A stretch of 64,000 nucleotides of DNA from Spirosoma endophyticum (GCF_900112365.1 NZ_FOLQ01000014.1:62001-126000), one strand, 5' to 3'; numbered from the stretch's first letter, positions 44,801 to 52,824 are shown. The notes: generated from the sequence alone by a model not told the origin. Program-made: numbers and translations.

Positions 44801-46553
44801 CAGTTACAGTTACGTTGATGGCTGTCCGGGGGCCTTCGCAGTTACCAACGGATTGACTGACGTAGTAACTTTTCGTCCCAACAGCATTTGTGACTGGTGT
44901 TATTGAAGCACTGGCTGTACCTCCCGATGGGACATCATACCATTTCAAGTTTGACCCCGAAGCCGTGAGTGGTTGGGCTTGTGTGCTTTGACAAAGCGTC
45001 ACATTGGCATTCTGTACAATTGGGGCCGAAGGAATGCCGTTTACTGTCACGGGCAGAGCAATTCGCTGGCTTTCACAACTACCGCTAATGGTTTGACTAA
45101 CGTAGTAATTGATAGTCCCAATGGTTGTTGTTGAAGGTGTTGGGCCATTGGGTGAGCTGGTACCCCCTGTGGCTGCGGTATACCAGTTTAAAGAACCACC
45201 ACTGGCAGCAATCGCCGTAAGTGGATTAGCGGGTAAACCCTGACAGTAGTTAACTGCCGACACCGTAGGAGCAGGTGCTGCTGCTTTTACTTCCACGGTA
45301 ATTTCAGCCCGTTCGCTATCACAATTACCCAGTTGCTGCCCTACATAATACTTAAATGTCCCTGCCGTATTCGTTGAAGGTTGCGGTGCAACGGTTGATC
45401 TAATACCCCCGGTTGCATCAGTGCCATACCATACTAACGACGCACCATCGATTGTAGTGGAAGCAGTTAGTGAACTGGCTTGTTGAAACTGGCAATAGGT
45501 GATGGTGCTGGCTGGAACAGTAGGTTTACTAGGCCGGTAATTAACTTTTACGGAAAGAAAGGTCAACGTCGCGTTTACGTTTGGGCACCCCTTCGTAGCA
45601 TCATTGGGCACTGAACGCATCGTGTAAACCGTGTTATTAGGCACGCTCGTATTGGGTACTGGTGGCGTTCGGGTGGTTGTGCTGTTAAAGCCGTATTCGA
45701 CACTGTAATTAGTTGGTGGTGGACCATGAAACTGGCTTATTGGAGAAGCATTATCTCCCTGACAAAGGTTTACTATGCCTAAACCATTCGGCGTTGGGCC
45801 ATATACGGGTGTATACAAGGTTCTTACCAATGTGGGCGCTCGATCACTTTCGCATCCATCGACAACCTGCGTGGCATAAAGGGTCTGCTCACTAACAGGA
45901 TATTTATATCCGCTATCACTACTTTCAGGAAATGGCTTAAGCAGTTCGAAATACATACGGGTAGGATCGCCCGTTTTTACTAATTGGCTTGAATTAGGAG
46001 TGAGGTCAGCATTATATAACTTTGCTGAAGCACCCGCTTGAATAGTTACATAAATAGACGTGGAAAGATCATTGGCTATTCGTCGTTGACACGTTAGGAT
46101 AAGTGCGTCAAGGGTTAGGGGGGCAGGCTTTGCCTTTACTGTTAAAATAGATGAGCTGGGCGTGCCGACAAACACTGGATTTTTGGTTACTAGCCTGACT
46201 CGGTAGGTGTTTCCTGCGGGTGTGCTAGCTGGAATGGTGGCCCTGAGCGTAATTATGCGATTTTGGGTGGAGTTGCTAACTACTACCGATGGTATCTCAG
46301 AGTAGCTACTACCATTGGAAGAAAATTCTACGGCGAAAGTGCCTGTTACGTTTTGATACGTCCCGCTTACCTCGAAATCTGAACCTGGGCAAATGGAGGT
46401 GACAGGTAACGTATTAGTAGTTAAAGTAGTTGTCTGAGCCAGAGTTGGCGATAGGCAGGCAAAACAAAAAATAACTAATAAACTGCTGAAAAGATTAAGC
46501 CGCAGAGCATAGGAATATGAAGGCAAAAAGGCCTGACGTAAAGGATGAATCAT
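41877..46553 (-). CDS. Giant secreted repeat protein with T9SS sorting domain
   Basis: A 1558-residue protein. A signal peptide ends near PTLAQ (residue 40). The body is a chain of Ig-like units of about 80 residues, each ending with a GT-x-YYVSQ, GNCE or GCES stretch and containing a cysteine pair and LTASG-x-LKWYD-type strands. A segment of about 440 residues is present twice (from about residue 150 and about residue 595). The last 75 residues (EIYPVPSSNTVTVHI to ASKRIVKL) are a type IX secretion C-terminal domain. It should be exported through T9SS and attached at the surface, likely as an adhesin or matrix protein. A TATTTTTG box at 46592-46599 precedes it. Confidence 0.92.
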   Translation of the reverse strand: MIHPLRQAFLPSYSYALRLNLFSSLLVIFCFACLSPTLAQTTTLTTNTLPVTSICPGSDFEVSGTYQNVTGTFAVEFSSNGSSYSEIPSVVVSNSTQNRIITLRATIPASTPAGNTYRVRLVTKNPVFVGTPSSSILTVKAKPAPLTLDALILTCQRRIANDLSTSIYVTIQAGASAKLYNADLTPNSSQLVKTGDPTRMYFELLKPFPESSDSGYKYPVSEQTLYATQVVDGCESDRAPTLVRTLYTPVYGPTPNGLGIVNLCQGDNASPISQFHGPPPTNYSVEYGFNSTTTRTPPVPNTSVPNNTVYTMRSVPNDATKGCPNVNATLTFLSVKVNYRPSKPTVPASTITYCQFQQASSLTASTTIDGASLVWYGTDATGGIRSTVAPQPSTNTAGTFKYYVGQQLGNCDSERAEITVEVKAAAPAPTVSAVNYCQGLPANPLTAIAASGGSLNWYTAATGGTSSPNGPTPSTTTIGTINYYVSQTISGSCESQRIALPVTVNGIPSAPIVQNANVTLCQSTQAQPLTASGSNLKWYDVPSGGTASASITPVTNAVGTKSYYVSQSVGNCEGPRTAINVTVTAKPVSPSLESLILTCQRRIANDFSTPVYVKIQAGAMPKLYNSDLTPSPGILVITSDPTNVHFDLPKSYEPSDAGYKYPISEQTYYASQIVNGCESDKSPTLVRTLYRPLYGPTPVNPSSPFLGKIGYCQGDKALPLNEKGHSAPPENFYVDYSFGSTTTKTPPIPDTNVPGTLSYTMRSVPNDPTKGCATNNAGVTYLNVEVSARPTKPIVPTSTATFCQFQTGIPLSASTTIGGASLVWYGTNATGGSPEFSATKPSTDTPGTFKYYVAQKVNDCESERAEITVTVTPGPAAPSVTSAFSYCQKISASALTASGNGLRWYDESGKNIGSAPIPSTDSPGTTSYFVTQTAGGCESARAEIKVTTNPIPGAPGTSAISVCQNDPAPKLEANGTNLLWYSTETGVGGSSMTPTLNTSQPGQTIYYVSQSQESCEGPRASLVATVKGLPQAPGVTQRNLCQFAPSEPVVATSTGPLTWYNLDGSKFDSTPIINTDKGASFSFQVTQTVDGCASPKATLSVDVLTTPVPTVNKTTVELCLGSPPVSLEASASTGSVLKWTDPYGNVTTTAPTPPTLNATIKPEGDIYYVSQTGTNTCESSKVPIKVFVQTPPTMSILGTTTVNLGMEVPLKLSFTGVGPYRYKITNLSNLTSIKDTTILVMPERTTTYQVEEIANKCGVGLPGNGAVATITVTIPAIQTQAFTSTTLCAGSNLTTPFSTTGNFNPGSAFKLQLAKAEGDPTQATFVDAVNSQESNGQITGTISSSTVAGSYWVRVIATNPKIPINGSRSPSLLTIQAKATASMPSSQTIYEGQPAQLSVSFTGDGPWSFVYRDSTATGLGNPETVSTSMNPTKLDLRPTKTTAYLLTSVSNGCGAGTMSNRKATITVFPLLAVDDPSLADAVEIYPVPSSNTVTVHIQGLLSSQTAILELTDLTGQRVVRQETRLATSTLLLHQHPSGTYVLQIRVGDRTASKRIVKL

Positions 46554-46591
46554 ACAAGTTAAAGTTGAATGTGGATATATGAATAAGTAAC

Positions 46592-46599
46592 CAAAAATA
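46592..46599 (-). promoter_or_regulatory. Candidate -7 box for the giant T9SS gene
   Basis: TATTTTTG on the minus strand, 38 bases before the ATG. The -33 box is weak (TTTC at slightly long spacing). Confidence 0.4.
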
Positions 46600-46672
46600 C
46601 TTTATATTGACCAGATTGACGCGAAATAAAGTACAAATTGTATATTCGGTAAATTTGCTGCTCTTATTAAGA

Positions 46673-46891
46673 TTACATAGGTAATGAAAAATGGAAGAGT
46701 CGCAACTCACGCTGTCTGGAGGCTATATGAAAATCCTCATCTGCTACGCTGTATAGAACAACCACAGCAAGCAGGCTGGCAATGGCTAAATAAACAACAC
46801 AAACGGTGAGAAAGTAATGATGATAGAACGTATTGCCAGTATGTTCAGCAGGCATGTTAAACAGATGAGCATACGCAATAGCAAGTGTCAT
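46673..46891 (-). CDS. Possible small membrane protein or remnant
   Basis: A 72-residue frame from the ATG at 46891 with one good membrane segment (FLTVCVVYLAIASLLAVVVLY) and a charged end. No family recognised. It overlaps the upstream region of the giant gene. Composition is membrane-protein-like, but chance or a leftover of a deleted gene is just as possible. Confidence 0.3.
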   Translation of the reverse strand: MTLAIAYAHLFNMPAEHTGNTFYHHYFLTVCVVYLAIASLLAVVVLYSVADEDFHIASRQRELRLFHFSLPM

Positions 46892-46951
46892 CAAGAGAAA
46901 GGAGATTTTACTTGCGTACCGGCCAGATTGTGATGATTACTTATAGAGTCA

Positions 46952-47884
46952 TTAAAATGGAGTGACACCTGTTAGATATTGATCCAGGCGGTCGAGCACT
47001 TCACTATCTACCGTTTCGTCGAATTTCCGGGCGAAAAACTTGCCCGAGTTTAACATATCGGGTAGCTCACCAACCGAAATCGGTTTTGTGTAGCTGCCGT
47101 CCGGCCGGTCCCATTGCATGAAGGTCATGCGATGATTGTAAAGGGTGTTCCGGATTGCGTCAGGCGCATTCAGGAGAATAGTCTGAAAGAAAAATTCTTC
47201 GGGTACAAACGTAGTGTGCGCGAACTTTATATAGGATGGGTTTGACCGGGCAAATTCTACCAGGTAGCGGGCTATGACGGGTTTTACCTGAAACCAGTTC
47301 GTGCCGAAATACATTTGGTGACCCATCGGAAACTGTCGGGGCAAACTAAATAGACCACTTAGACGTAGTGTTACATTGAATAGCCTTTTCTTGAAATCCT
47401 GAGGATTAGGGTATGGATAAACAATCGTGCGGTGCGGTTTAATGGATAAATAATATCGATCTACGCGCTCGATCAAGTGAAGGCTGTCCTCCGTGACGAC
47501 ATCATAATCCAGGATCGTCTGGTCTATATGATTGGCCAGCCAATTGTGTAGGGCCTGGTTTGTTACAATTGGATAATCCTGCCCACTAAGCGTAATGATA
47601 AAGTCGGGTTCTGGGCGTTTTTGTAAGATTGTCTGAAATCCGTTTAGGTAAGCGGCTGATAACGAAAAATCACCCCATGAAACAGGGGTTCGTTTGGTCA
47701 GCCATATTACACTCGCTGATGGCACCTGGGAAGCGGCTAACGCGAAAGGTTTTACGTTTGACTTTGCATCGACGTGTATATAAAATAGGCAACCTGGGTA
47801 GTATAACTTTCCCAGCAACCGTCCCAATTGATCTGGATTTTTGTGGGCGAAAATCAAGTAGGCAATCCGTACCGGTTGTTCCAT
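46952..47884 (-). CDS. GT14-type beta-1,6-N-acetylglucosaminyltransferase-like protein
   Basis: A 310-residue protein of the core-2/I-branching enzyme family (GT14). Visible family blocks are IAYLIFAHKNPDQLGRLL, FYIHVDAKS, FIITLSGQDYPI and FVPEEFFFQTIL. No membrane segment, so a cytoplasmic form as usual in bacteria. It likely adds GlcNAc, xylose or a related sugar to a surface glycan. The Asp-box protein gene lies 51 bases upstream on the same strand; the pair may be one operon. Confidence 0.88.
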   Translation of the reverse strand: MEQPVRIAYLIFAHKNPDQLGRLLGKLYYPGCLFYIHVDAKSNVKPFALAASQVPSASVIWLTKRTPVSWGDFSLSAAYLNGFQTILQKRPEPDFIITLSGQDYPIVTNQALHNWLANHIDQTILDYDVVTEDSLHLIERVDRYYLSIKPHRTIVYPYPNPQDFKKRLFNVTLRLSGLFSLPRQFPMGHQMYFGTNWFQVKPVIARYLVEFARSNPSYIKFAHTTFVPEEFFFQTILLNAPDAIRNTLYNHRMTFMQWDRPDGSYTKPISVGELPDMLNSGKFFARKFDETVDSEVLDRLDQYLTGVTPF

Positions 47885-47935
47885 GACAATAGCGTTGATT
47901 TAATGGTGCCAGATGGATAGAATTCTCTTATAGGG

Positions 47936-49240
47936 CTACTTCAGCGAATACAACTGATGCGTGTGCAGTTGACTTCCCGCTTTGCCATAATACGTGATGG
48001 ATATAAACAAAAGACTGGAAGGGTTTACGGATGACGTTACCAGTCTTACCTCATTTTGCGTGCCATCGAAATCTATCACCTTGACCCAGGTTTTTCCACT
48101 GTCTTTTGTGTACATGAGCAGGCATCTGTTGTGGCTGCTTAAACAACTGTAGGTTATGGCCCAAATCTCATTACCGGTAGGTGTTTCTCTGGTAACCATG
48201 TTTACAACAGGGCTACGTCGATAAGGATCGGACATTACTTTCTTTTCGAAACGTCTGCCATCCTGCGTTTGGATTAAAAAGTTGGTTCCTCCCAGATAAT
48301 CACTTCCTAACAAGATACTGGTACCGGTTTCAGCCATTGAGAGGTAGCCGCCCATTTGGTGGTGAAACCGGTTCACTAATCGCCAGCCCGGTTGTTTTTT
48401 TGAGACTTGTTCACTAAAATGAGTGAGCGTTGAATTAAGCCACAACTGTTTCCTGTTATCGCCATCCGTTAATACAATCGCTTTTAGATGAGGGGAATAA
48501 CGAACCACATGAATGTGCTTGTTGACGCCACTTCTCTGTAAGAAATCCGTTCTGTTCCATGTTTGCCCCCCGTCAGTTGAATAATATAGAAAGGCTAAAT
48601 TCTGCCAGCTATTCTTATTCCATATAGACCCATATTCGCCAAGTAAAAGCACTTGATTTGGCAGTTCGGTCATGCCATTATTATATAGGAAATAGCTAAC
48701 TGAACTGGATAAATGTAGAACAGCCTCGAAGGAGATTCCACGATTCATGCTCCTGTAAATAAGGCCATCGCAACAAACGAACAGCGTACTGTTCCGGCTA
48801 ATGAACATCGACGATATAGCCCCTGTGAAACTATGGACTAAGACAGGGGTTGAAAGCTGATTTTCAGAATGATATAGCGCAGTAGGATTAGAAAACCGGC
48901 ATCCCCACAATGTGTAGTCAGCAGCTTCAATACAGTATTTCCAGTCAGTCATCAGGCGTTCAAATCCAACCGCTTCAAGCGCAATCTGGTCATTTACCAG
49001 ACTGGCCTGATCGCTCAACTCCCCCTGGTGATTTAATAATAAGCAGGCTTGTTTTTGAAATAGAATATAGCGTGATGGACGGTACAACTTAAATCGGTGG
49101 TTCACTTCCCAGTAGCAAAATGAACTTAGTTCCCGTAGCTTGCCGACTCGATAAATAGACAGTAAAAATCCCCAAAGGTACTTGAGGAGATTACGATCTC
49201 TGATCTTTAAAATGTTGTAATACCTGGAGGAGACATCCAT
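47936..49240 (-). CDS. Asp-box (BNR) beta-propeller protein
   Basis: A 434-residue protein. Asp-box repeats are clear: YYSTDGGQTW and YTKDSGKTWVKV, plus weaker copies (MNRGISFEAVL). They mark a sialidase-like or photosystem Ycf48-like propeller. There is no signal peptide; the first 70 residues are basic and helical. Sialidase catalytic Arg triad and Tyr cannot be assigned, so no enzyme activity should be inferred. With a GT14 gene next to it, it may recognise or process a glycan. Confidence 0.75.
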   Translation of the reverse strand: MDVSSRYYNILKIRDRNLLKYLWGFLLSIYRVGKLRELSSFCYWEVNHRFKLYRPSRYILFQKQACLLLNHQGELSDQASLVNDQIALEAVGFERLMTDWKYCIEAADYTLWGCRFSNPTALYHSENQLSTPVLVHSFTGAISSMFISRNSTLFVCCDGLIYRSMNRGISFEAVLHLSSSVSYFLYNNGMTELPNQVLLLGEYGSIWNKNSWQNLAFLYYSTDGGQTWNRTDFLQRSGVNKHIHVVRYSPHLKAIVLTDGDNRKQLWLNSTLTHFSEQVSKKQPGWRLVNRFHHQMGGYLSMAETGTSILLGSDYLGGTNFLIQTQDGRRFEKKVMSDPYRRSPVVNMVTRETPTGNEIWAITYSCLSSHNRCLLMYTKDSGKTWVKVIDFDGTQNEVRLVTSSVNPSSLLFISITYYGKAGSQLHTHQLYSLK

Positions 49241-49586
49241 TGAATTAAGGAGGTGTGGTAAGGAATCAGATAAATTTCTGAATTAGCTGATTCACATACC
49301 ATTACGCCTGGGTGAATGGTAGTCCTTTCTAGGTGAGCGACCCGTTTTGAAGGGTAATTGGTAAACGTAGTAGAAGCCGGGGCTGGCTGTTCAAAAATAA
49401 AAATCAACTGAAACTATACATTGCCCCATGCACTACAGGCAGGATTAGCAGACCTGGACGGTCGTAACGCTTGCAACAAGTAAAAGGAGATTTTGTGTCT
49501 GTTCAATAGGTGAAACGTCTCGCTGCTTTCAAATCTCTTGTGCGTCCGTTTCTATAGGTTACAGCCGATTCTCAAAGCTGATCTAT
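49241..49586. other. 346-base intergenic region, divergent
   Basis: Between the Asp-box gene and the lipoprotein gene. A hairpin-like pair is possible around 49260-49330, but nothing strong. I see no gene or clear promoter boxes. Confidence 0.4.
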
Positions 49587-49925
49587 GTGAAGACCACATC
49601 GCACATTTTTCTTTCATTATCCCTATTGACGGCTTGTCAAAACAAGGATGCCACACCCGATTGCGGCTGCGACGGACCAACTTACGAGGTGCTAACGGAT
49701 AAAGCCGCTATCTACAAAAAGGGGACTATCAGTACGTTGCGAGCCACTACGCTAAATGTAGATGGCTCTTATTTGTTGGCTTGCAACCCTGGTTTTATTG
49801 AGGGCAAAGCGGCTGAAAACGACACGGTTTTTATCAGTGGGAAAGCGCGGGCAAACTGTTTCAAGGGCGAAACCCTAAGCGCGTTGCCAGGTATGCTGGA
49901 GCTGACAGAGATTCATAAGAGATGA
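49587..49925 (+). CDS. Small lipoprotein, unknown function
   Basis: A 112-residue protein with a GTG start; the ATG two bases earlier meets a stop at once. The N-terminus is a lipoprotein signal: FLSLSLLTAC with Cys at about residue 17. The mature part is polar with five cysteines (CGCDG, LLACNPG, ANCFKG), perhaps disulphide-bonded in the periplasm. No family recognised. A 16-bp hairpin follows 5 bases after the stop. Confidence 0.72.
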   Translation: MKTTSHIFLSLSLLTACQNKDATPDCGCDGPTYEVLTDKAAIYKKGTISTLRATTLNVDGSYLLACNPGFIEGKAAENDTVFISGKARANCFKGETLSALPGMLELTEIHKR

Positions 49926-49930
49926 ACCGT

Positions 49931-49989
49931 ATACGTCAAGACCTGATCTAAGAAACAGGAAGTATCCGGTAGGTCAGGTCTTGACGTAT
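49931..49989 (+). terminator. 16-bp inverted repeat after the lipoprotein gene
   Basis: Bases 49931-49946 and 49974-49989 are perfect reverse complements; the loop is 27 bases. No T run. Confidence 0.7.
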
Positions 49990-50042
49990 GCCATTGAACG
50001 AGTAAAGCTTAACCGGAACATTAGTAATATCATTGCCGTCGA

Positions 50043-50216
50043 TCAAAGTAGATCTTCGGGTTTCACATCCGGGTGATTCTCGTCAATCAACTCTTTCAGT
50101 TCGTCAATATTCTTCACAACGCCTTCGTCTGGTGTGCGATCACTTTCCTGAATTTCTGAACTAAACTCAGGGGCTTGCTCGTCAAATGATTGGGATTTAG
50201 CGGGTTGATCTTCCAT
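50043..50216 (-). CDS. Small acidic protein, 57 residues
   Basis: ATG-to-TGA frame with strongly protein-like content: MEDQPAKSQSFDEQAPEFSS, then VVKNIDELKELIDENHPDV and a PEDLL end. It is rich in D, E and P, with one likely helix in the second half. No family recognised. Composition suggests a soluble, partly disordered protein. No hairpin follows; the lipoprotein gene ends 118 bases away on the other strand. Confidence 0.55.
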   Translation of the reverse strand: MEDQPAKSQSFDEQAPEFSSEIQESDRTPDEGVVKNIDELKELIDENHPDVKPEDLL

Positions 50217-50381
50217 GGATAGTTTGTCTGGATGTAGTAGTACAACACAACGAGTAGGCCCGATTGTTTAGTTGAGTAAAGTCTGCTTGCAGCATAGGGC
50301 TGTATAAATTCTTTGGCTTACCCCGTGCTCGGCAGCGATGAGATACGATGATTTATTGCATGCCACTGTCGTATCGGTGTT

Positions 50382-50585
50382 TTAAATCTCATATACCTCG
50401 TAGGCTCCAAACTCATCGACAAACTCAATCTCCTTAACATCCGCATACCCACTCGTGAGCATGGCATCGAAGTCAGCCTGAAATAGGGCTTCACTTTGTA
50501 TATAGCGGGCAATAGCCTCATCTCTTGTTGTATTGAGGTAGCAACGCCGTTTGCCGGTAAAGCCGATGGTGATGATTTTGTTCAT
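50382..50585 (-). CDS. Small protein, 67 residues, unknown function
   Basis: Begins MNKIITIGFTGKRRCYLNTT and continues with a helical, acidic second half (EAIARYIQSEALFQADFDAM, then EIEFVDEFGAYEVYEI). Reads like a real small alpha/beta protein. No family recognised. No close same-strand neighbour. Confidence 0.6.
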   Translation of the reverse strand: MNKIITIGFTGKRRCYLNTTRDEAIARYIQSEALFQADFDAMLTSGYADVKEIEFVDEFGAYEVYEI

Positions 50586-50860
50586 ATACTGATTGGCGGA
50601 CGTATCATAATTTAATCGTCTCCTAATAAATCATGATCCTTTATTTCCTGTTAAGAAATGGGGCAGATTTTTCTGTCTTATGTCAAGTAATGCACTCAGC
50701 CAGTAGTCTCTTGATTGCTGGCTGTTTTAACAAAAGCAGGGCTCCTTATTTACTTACCCGTTGCCTTTTTTTCAGGCTGAAGAGCTTTAATCACAACCGG
50801 TTGGTTAGCAATTCGTGAGAAACGGGAAAAGGCTCCTGTAGTAGGGACATAGAGACCCAA
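50586..50860. other. Gap of 275 bases before the terminator
   Basis: A short minus-strand stretch around 50745-50860 translates to protein-like text ending IKALQPEKKATGK but has no ATG. It could be a gene tail left by a deletion. Otherwise nothing is seen. Confidence 0.25.
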
Positions 50861-50894
50861 AAAAACAGCCCGGATGTTGGTCTGGGCTGTTTTT
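50861..50894 (-). terminator. Terminator after the small secreted-protein gene
   Basis: An 11-bp stem (50861-50871 with 50884-50894), with A/T runs on both sides, 20 bases beyond the stop of the gene at 50915. Confidence 0.88.
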
Positions 50895-50914
50895 CTAATT
50901 TTACCTACCTGTTC

Positions 50915-51289
50915 TTACTGCATGGCGATGGTCCGGGTGGTGGGCTGAAGGGGCTGATTGGCCAGGGTTAATTGCTTGCGGATGCTGCCTTCCTCGGATT
51001 TGATTTCCAGTTCATATTGCCCATCGGCCAGTTCACTCACATCCAGTTTCACCGCATACTTGGCCTCCTTCTTGCTGATGTTCTGCCGATAAAGCACTTC
51101 GTTGTTTTTGTTACGTAGCAGTACCACGACGGGTACTTCGGCGTTTTTCTGGACGGCCAGCCGGATTTGGTTGTTGAGGGTAACATAGGCGCTGGCATCA
51201 AAGGAAAGGGCCTTGGGATTGGTGGGATTGATCAGGGTAGATGCACTCAAAAAAAGGGAGGCCGCGACTTTGCTCATTAGTGGTAACAT
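50915..51289 (-). CDS. Small secreted beta-sandwich-like protein under likely sigma-54 control
   Basis: A 124-residue protein. The first 17 residues (LMSKVAASLFLSASTL) look like a signal peptide. The rest alternates strands (RLAVQKNAEVPVVVLLRNKN, then YAVKLDVSELADGQYELEIK) like the Ig-like/DUF3244 domains of Bacteroidota secreted proteins. The gene is preceded by a sigma-54-type promoter (51340-51354) and a strong palindrome (51408-51446), so it is probably the target of an NtrC-type regulator. Function unknown. A terminator follows. Confidence 0.72.
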   Translation of the reverse strand: MLPLMSKVAASLFLSASTLINPTNPKALSFDASAYVTLNNQIRLAVQKNAEVPVVVLLRNKNNEVLYRQNISKKEAKYAVKLDVSELADGQYELEIKSEEGSIRKQLTLANQPLQPTTRTIAMQ

Positions 51290-51339
51290 GATCGTATAGT
51301 GTTTAATGGTTCGTTGTTTACTGAGTTGCTATACCTAAT

Positions 51340-51354
51340 CCAAAGCCCGTGCTA
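51340..51354 (-). promoter_or_regulatory. Sigma-54-like promoter for the gene at 50915
   Basis: Read on the minus strand: TAGCACGGGCTTTGG, against consensus TGGCACGNNNNTTGC. Spacing is exact, with one mismatch in each conserved dinucleotide. The ATG is about 50 bases downstream. Confidence 0.5.
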
Positions 51355-51407
51355 ATTGCAATTATTGTTGATTATCAATACGTTGTGCTCTATGACATTC
51401 ACGTATA

Positions 51408-51446
51408 TTGTCCGCAACTGGACAAAGCCTGTTCACTTGCGGACAA
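51408..51446. promoter_or_regulatory. Palindromic operator, probable enhancer site
   Basis: TTGTCCGCAA (51408-51417) and its exact reverse complement (51437-51446) flank a 19-base middle that is itself partly symmetric (TGgACA and TGTtCA). Centre is about 75 bases upstream of the -24 box, a usual distance for an NtrC-type activator. Confidence 0.7.
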
Positions 51447-51574
51447 AAGAAGAAGTTTATAAACGAAGGAGAATTAACGGCTGTCGACGTTTAATGCGTA
51501 GGTGACAGACTGCCTGGCGATAACCAGAATTGATAGGTTCGCTGGTAACTTATCGAAGGCAAAACTACTGGCTC

Positions 51575-52656
51575 TCACCCACCTAGCGGTAGGCGAACGG
51601 CCATGATAGTCCCTTCTCCTTCCTGGCTACTAACCGACAAATGGCCGCCATGCCCTTTGGTGACAATGTCATAGCTTAAAGAAAGTCCTAACCCTGTGCC
51701 CTGTCCAGCGGGCTTGGTGGTAAAGAAGGGCTGGAAGACCTTTTGCTATATCGACTCCGGCATGCCCATGCCATTGTCACAAATCTGAATGGTAATGAAG
51801 TCTGCTTCCTGATTGGTAATGACTTGAACTTTAGGTTGATAGCCGGGATGGGCCTGACTTAGCCACTTTTGACGAGCGGCATAGAAAGCATTATTAAACA
51901 GATTTAAAAAGACACGTCCTAGTTCGGGAGCTACCACCGGCACCTTACCTATATGCGGGGCAAAGTTGGTTAGTAGCTCGCATTGAAAACTTTTATCGTT
52001 GATCTGCAGACCGTGGTAGGCCAGGTGTAGTGACTCTTCGCAGCGTGCGTTCAGGTCAGTGGGATGGCGTTCACCAGTGCTAATTCGGGAGTGCTCCAGC
52101 ATGCCACTGACAATGGCCGAAGCCCGACCTCCGTGCTGGCTGATTCGTGCAGATTCTGCGCTAGATCGCCCAATAGCTCATCCACCAGGTCCCTATCGCG
52201 ACTGGCTTTTGTAGCTTCCTGGCGTAGCTCCTCCAGCAACTCAACCGATACCTGAGAGAAGTTATTGACAAAATTTAATGGGTTCTGGATCTCAGGCGCA
52301 ATGCCCGCCGTCAGTTCGCCCAAGCTGGCTAATTTTTCCCGTTGGATCAGCTGGTCCTGCGTCCGATGCAACTCATCCAGCGACTCTTCGAGGGCCGCCG
52401 TGCGTTGTTGCACCTGTTGTTCCAGCGTTTGGTTCTGCTGGGCCAATAGCTGCGTCGGTGTGCTGTTAATCCATTGTTTATCATTATACGCTGGGCTGGC
52501 CCAGGCTGGGTTGTGACCCACCTGAAACCGCCAGAATTCATCGGGTAATGCCTCATCTAAAGGCAGGGTAAGGACAGTTGAGGTTGATTGAGCCCGAGCC
52601 TCCGGTAAGGTCAGGAGGCCTATGAACAATACATAAAGCCTAAAAACTAAGCGCAT
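51575..52656 (-). pseudogene. Broken sensor histidine kinase
   Basis: The remains of a membrane or periplasmic sensor kinase. It keeps a signal peptide (to about residue 22), a stub of a sensor domain (WRFQVGHNPAWASPAYNDKQ), then at once a coiled coil (QTLEQQVQQRTAALEESL) and the kinase core. Lesions: (1) sensor and membrane region seem deleted; (2) the H-box reads LTAGIAPEIQNP, with CCT at 52294-52296 where CAT (His) is expected; (3) one base is missing near 52144 (GAATC for GAAATC), after which the frame moves to GMLEHSR; (4) a TAG at 51746-51748 follows CDNGMGMPESI, with QKVFQPFFTTKPAGQGTGLG and the end of the ATPase domain in frame beyond it. It cannot work as a kinase. Confidence 0.88.
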
Positions 52657-52794
52657 GGCCAGTTCGTACTAAATTGCTGAAATCTAACGTAGTGAATGAG
52701 TTACCTGCGTCAAGTCACACTCACTGACAGTCAAAAGTGCGGACGGGCTGGCCATTCTTCAAGGTATAGCCGGATGAATTGAGTGGATAAGGGT

Positions 52795-52824
52795 TTCAAC
52801 TGTCAGGCTGACGGGCTCAACTGT
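52795..52824 (-). promoter_or_regulatory. LytTR-type direct repeats upstream of the broken kinase
   Basis: On the minus strand ACAGTTGAG (52816-52824) and ACAGTTGAA (52795-52803), separated by exactly 12 bases. This fits the 9-bp direct repeats bound by LytTR regulators. They lie about 140 bases before the kinase start and about 255 before the hydrolase start on the other strand. The surrounding gap (52657-53078) has no gene; a GTGCGGAC half-site of the 51408 operator type is at about 52736. Confidence 0.5.

Noticed and set aside
41877..46553. CRISPR-like regular repeats in the giant gene
   Set aside because: The regularity comes from repeated protein units; there are no constant short repeats with unique spacers.
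50633..50818. A 61-codon plus-strand frame
   Set aside because: No family features, and the minus strand reads better in part of it.
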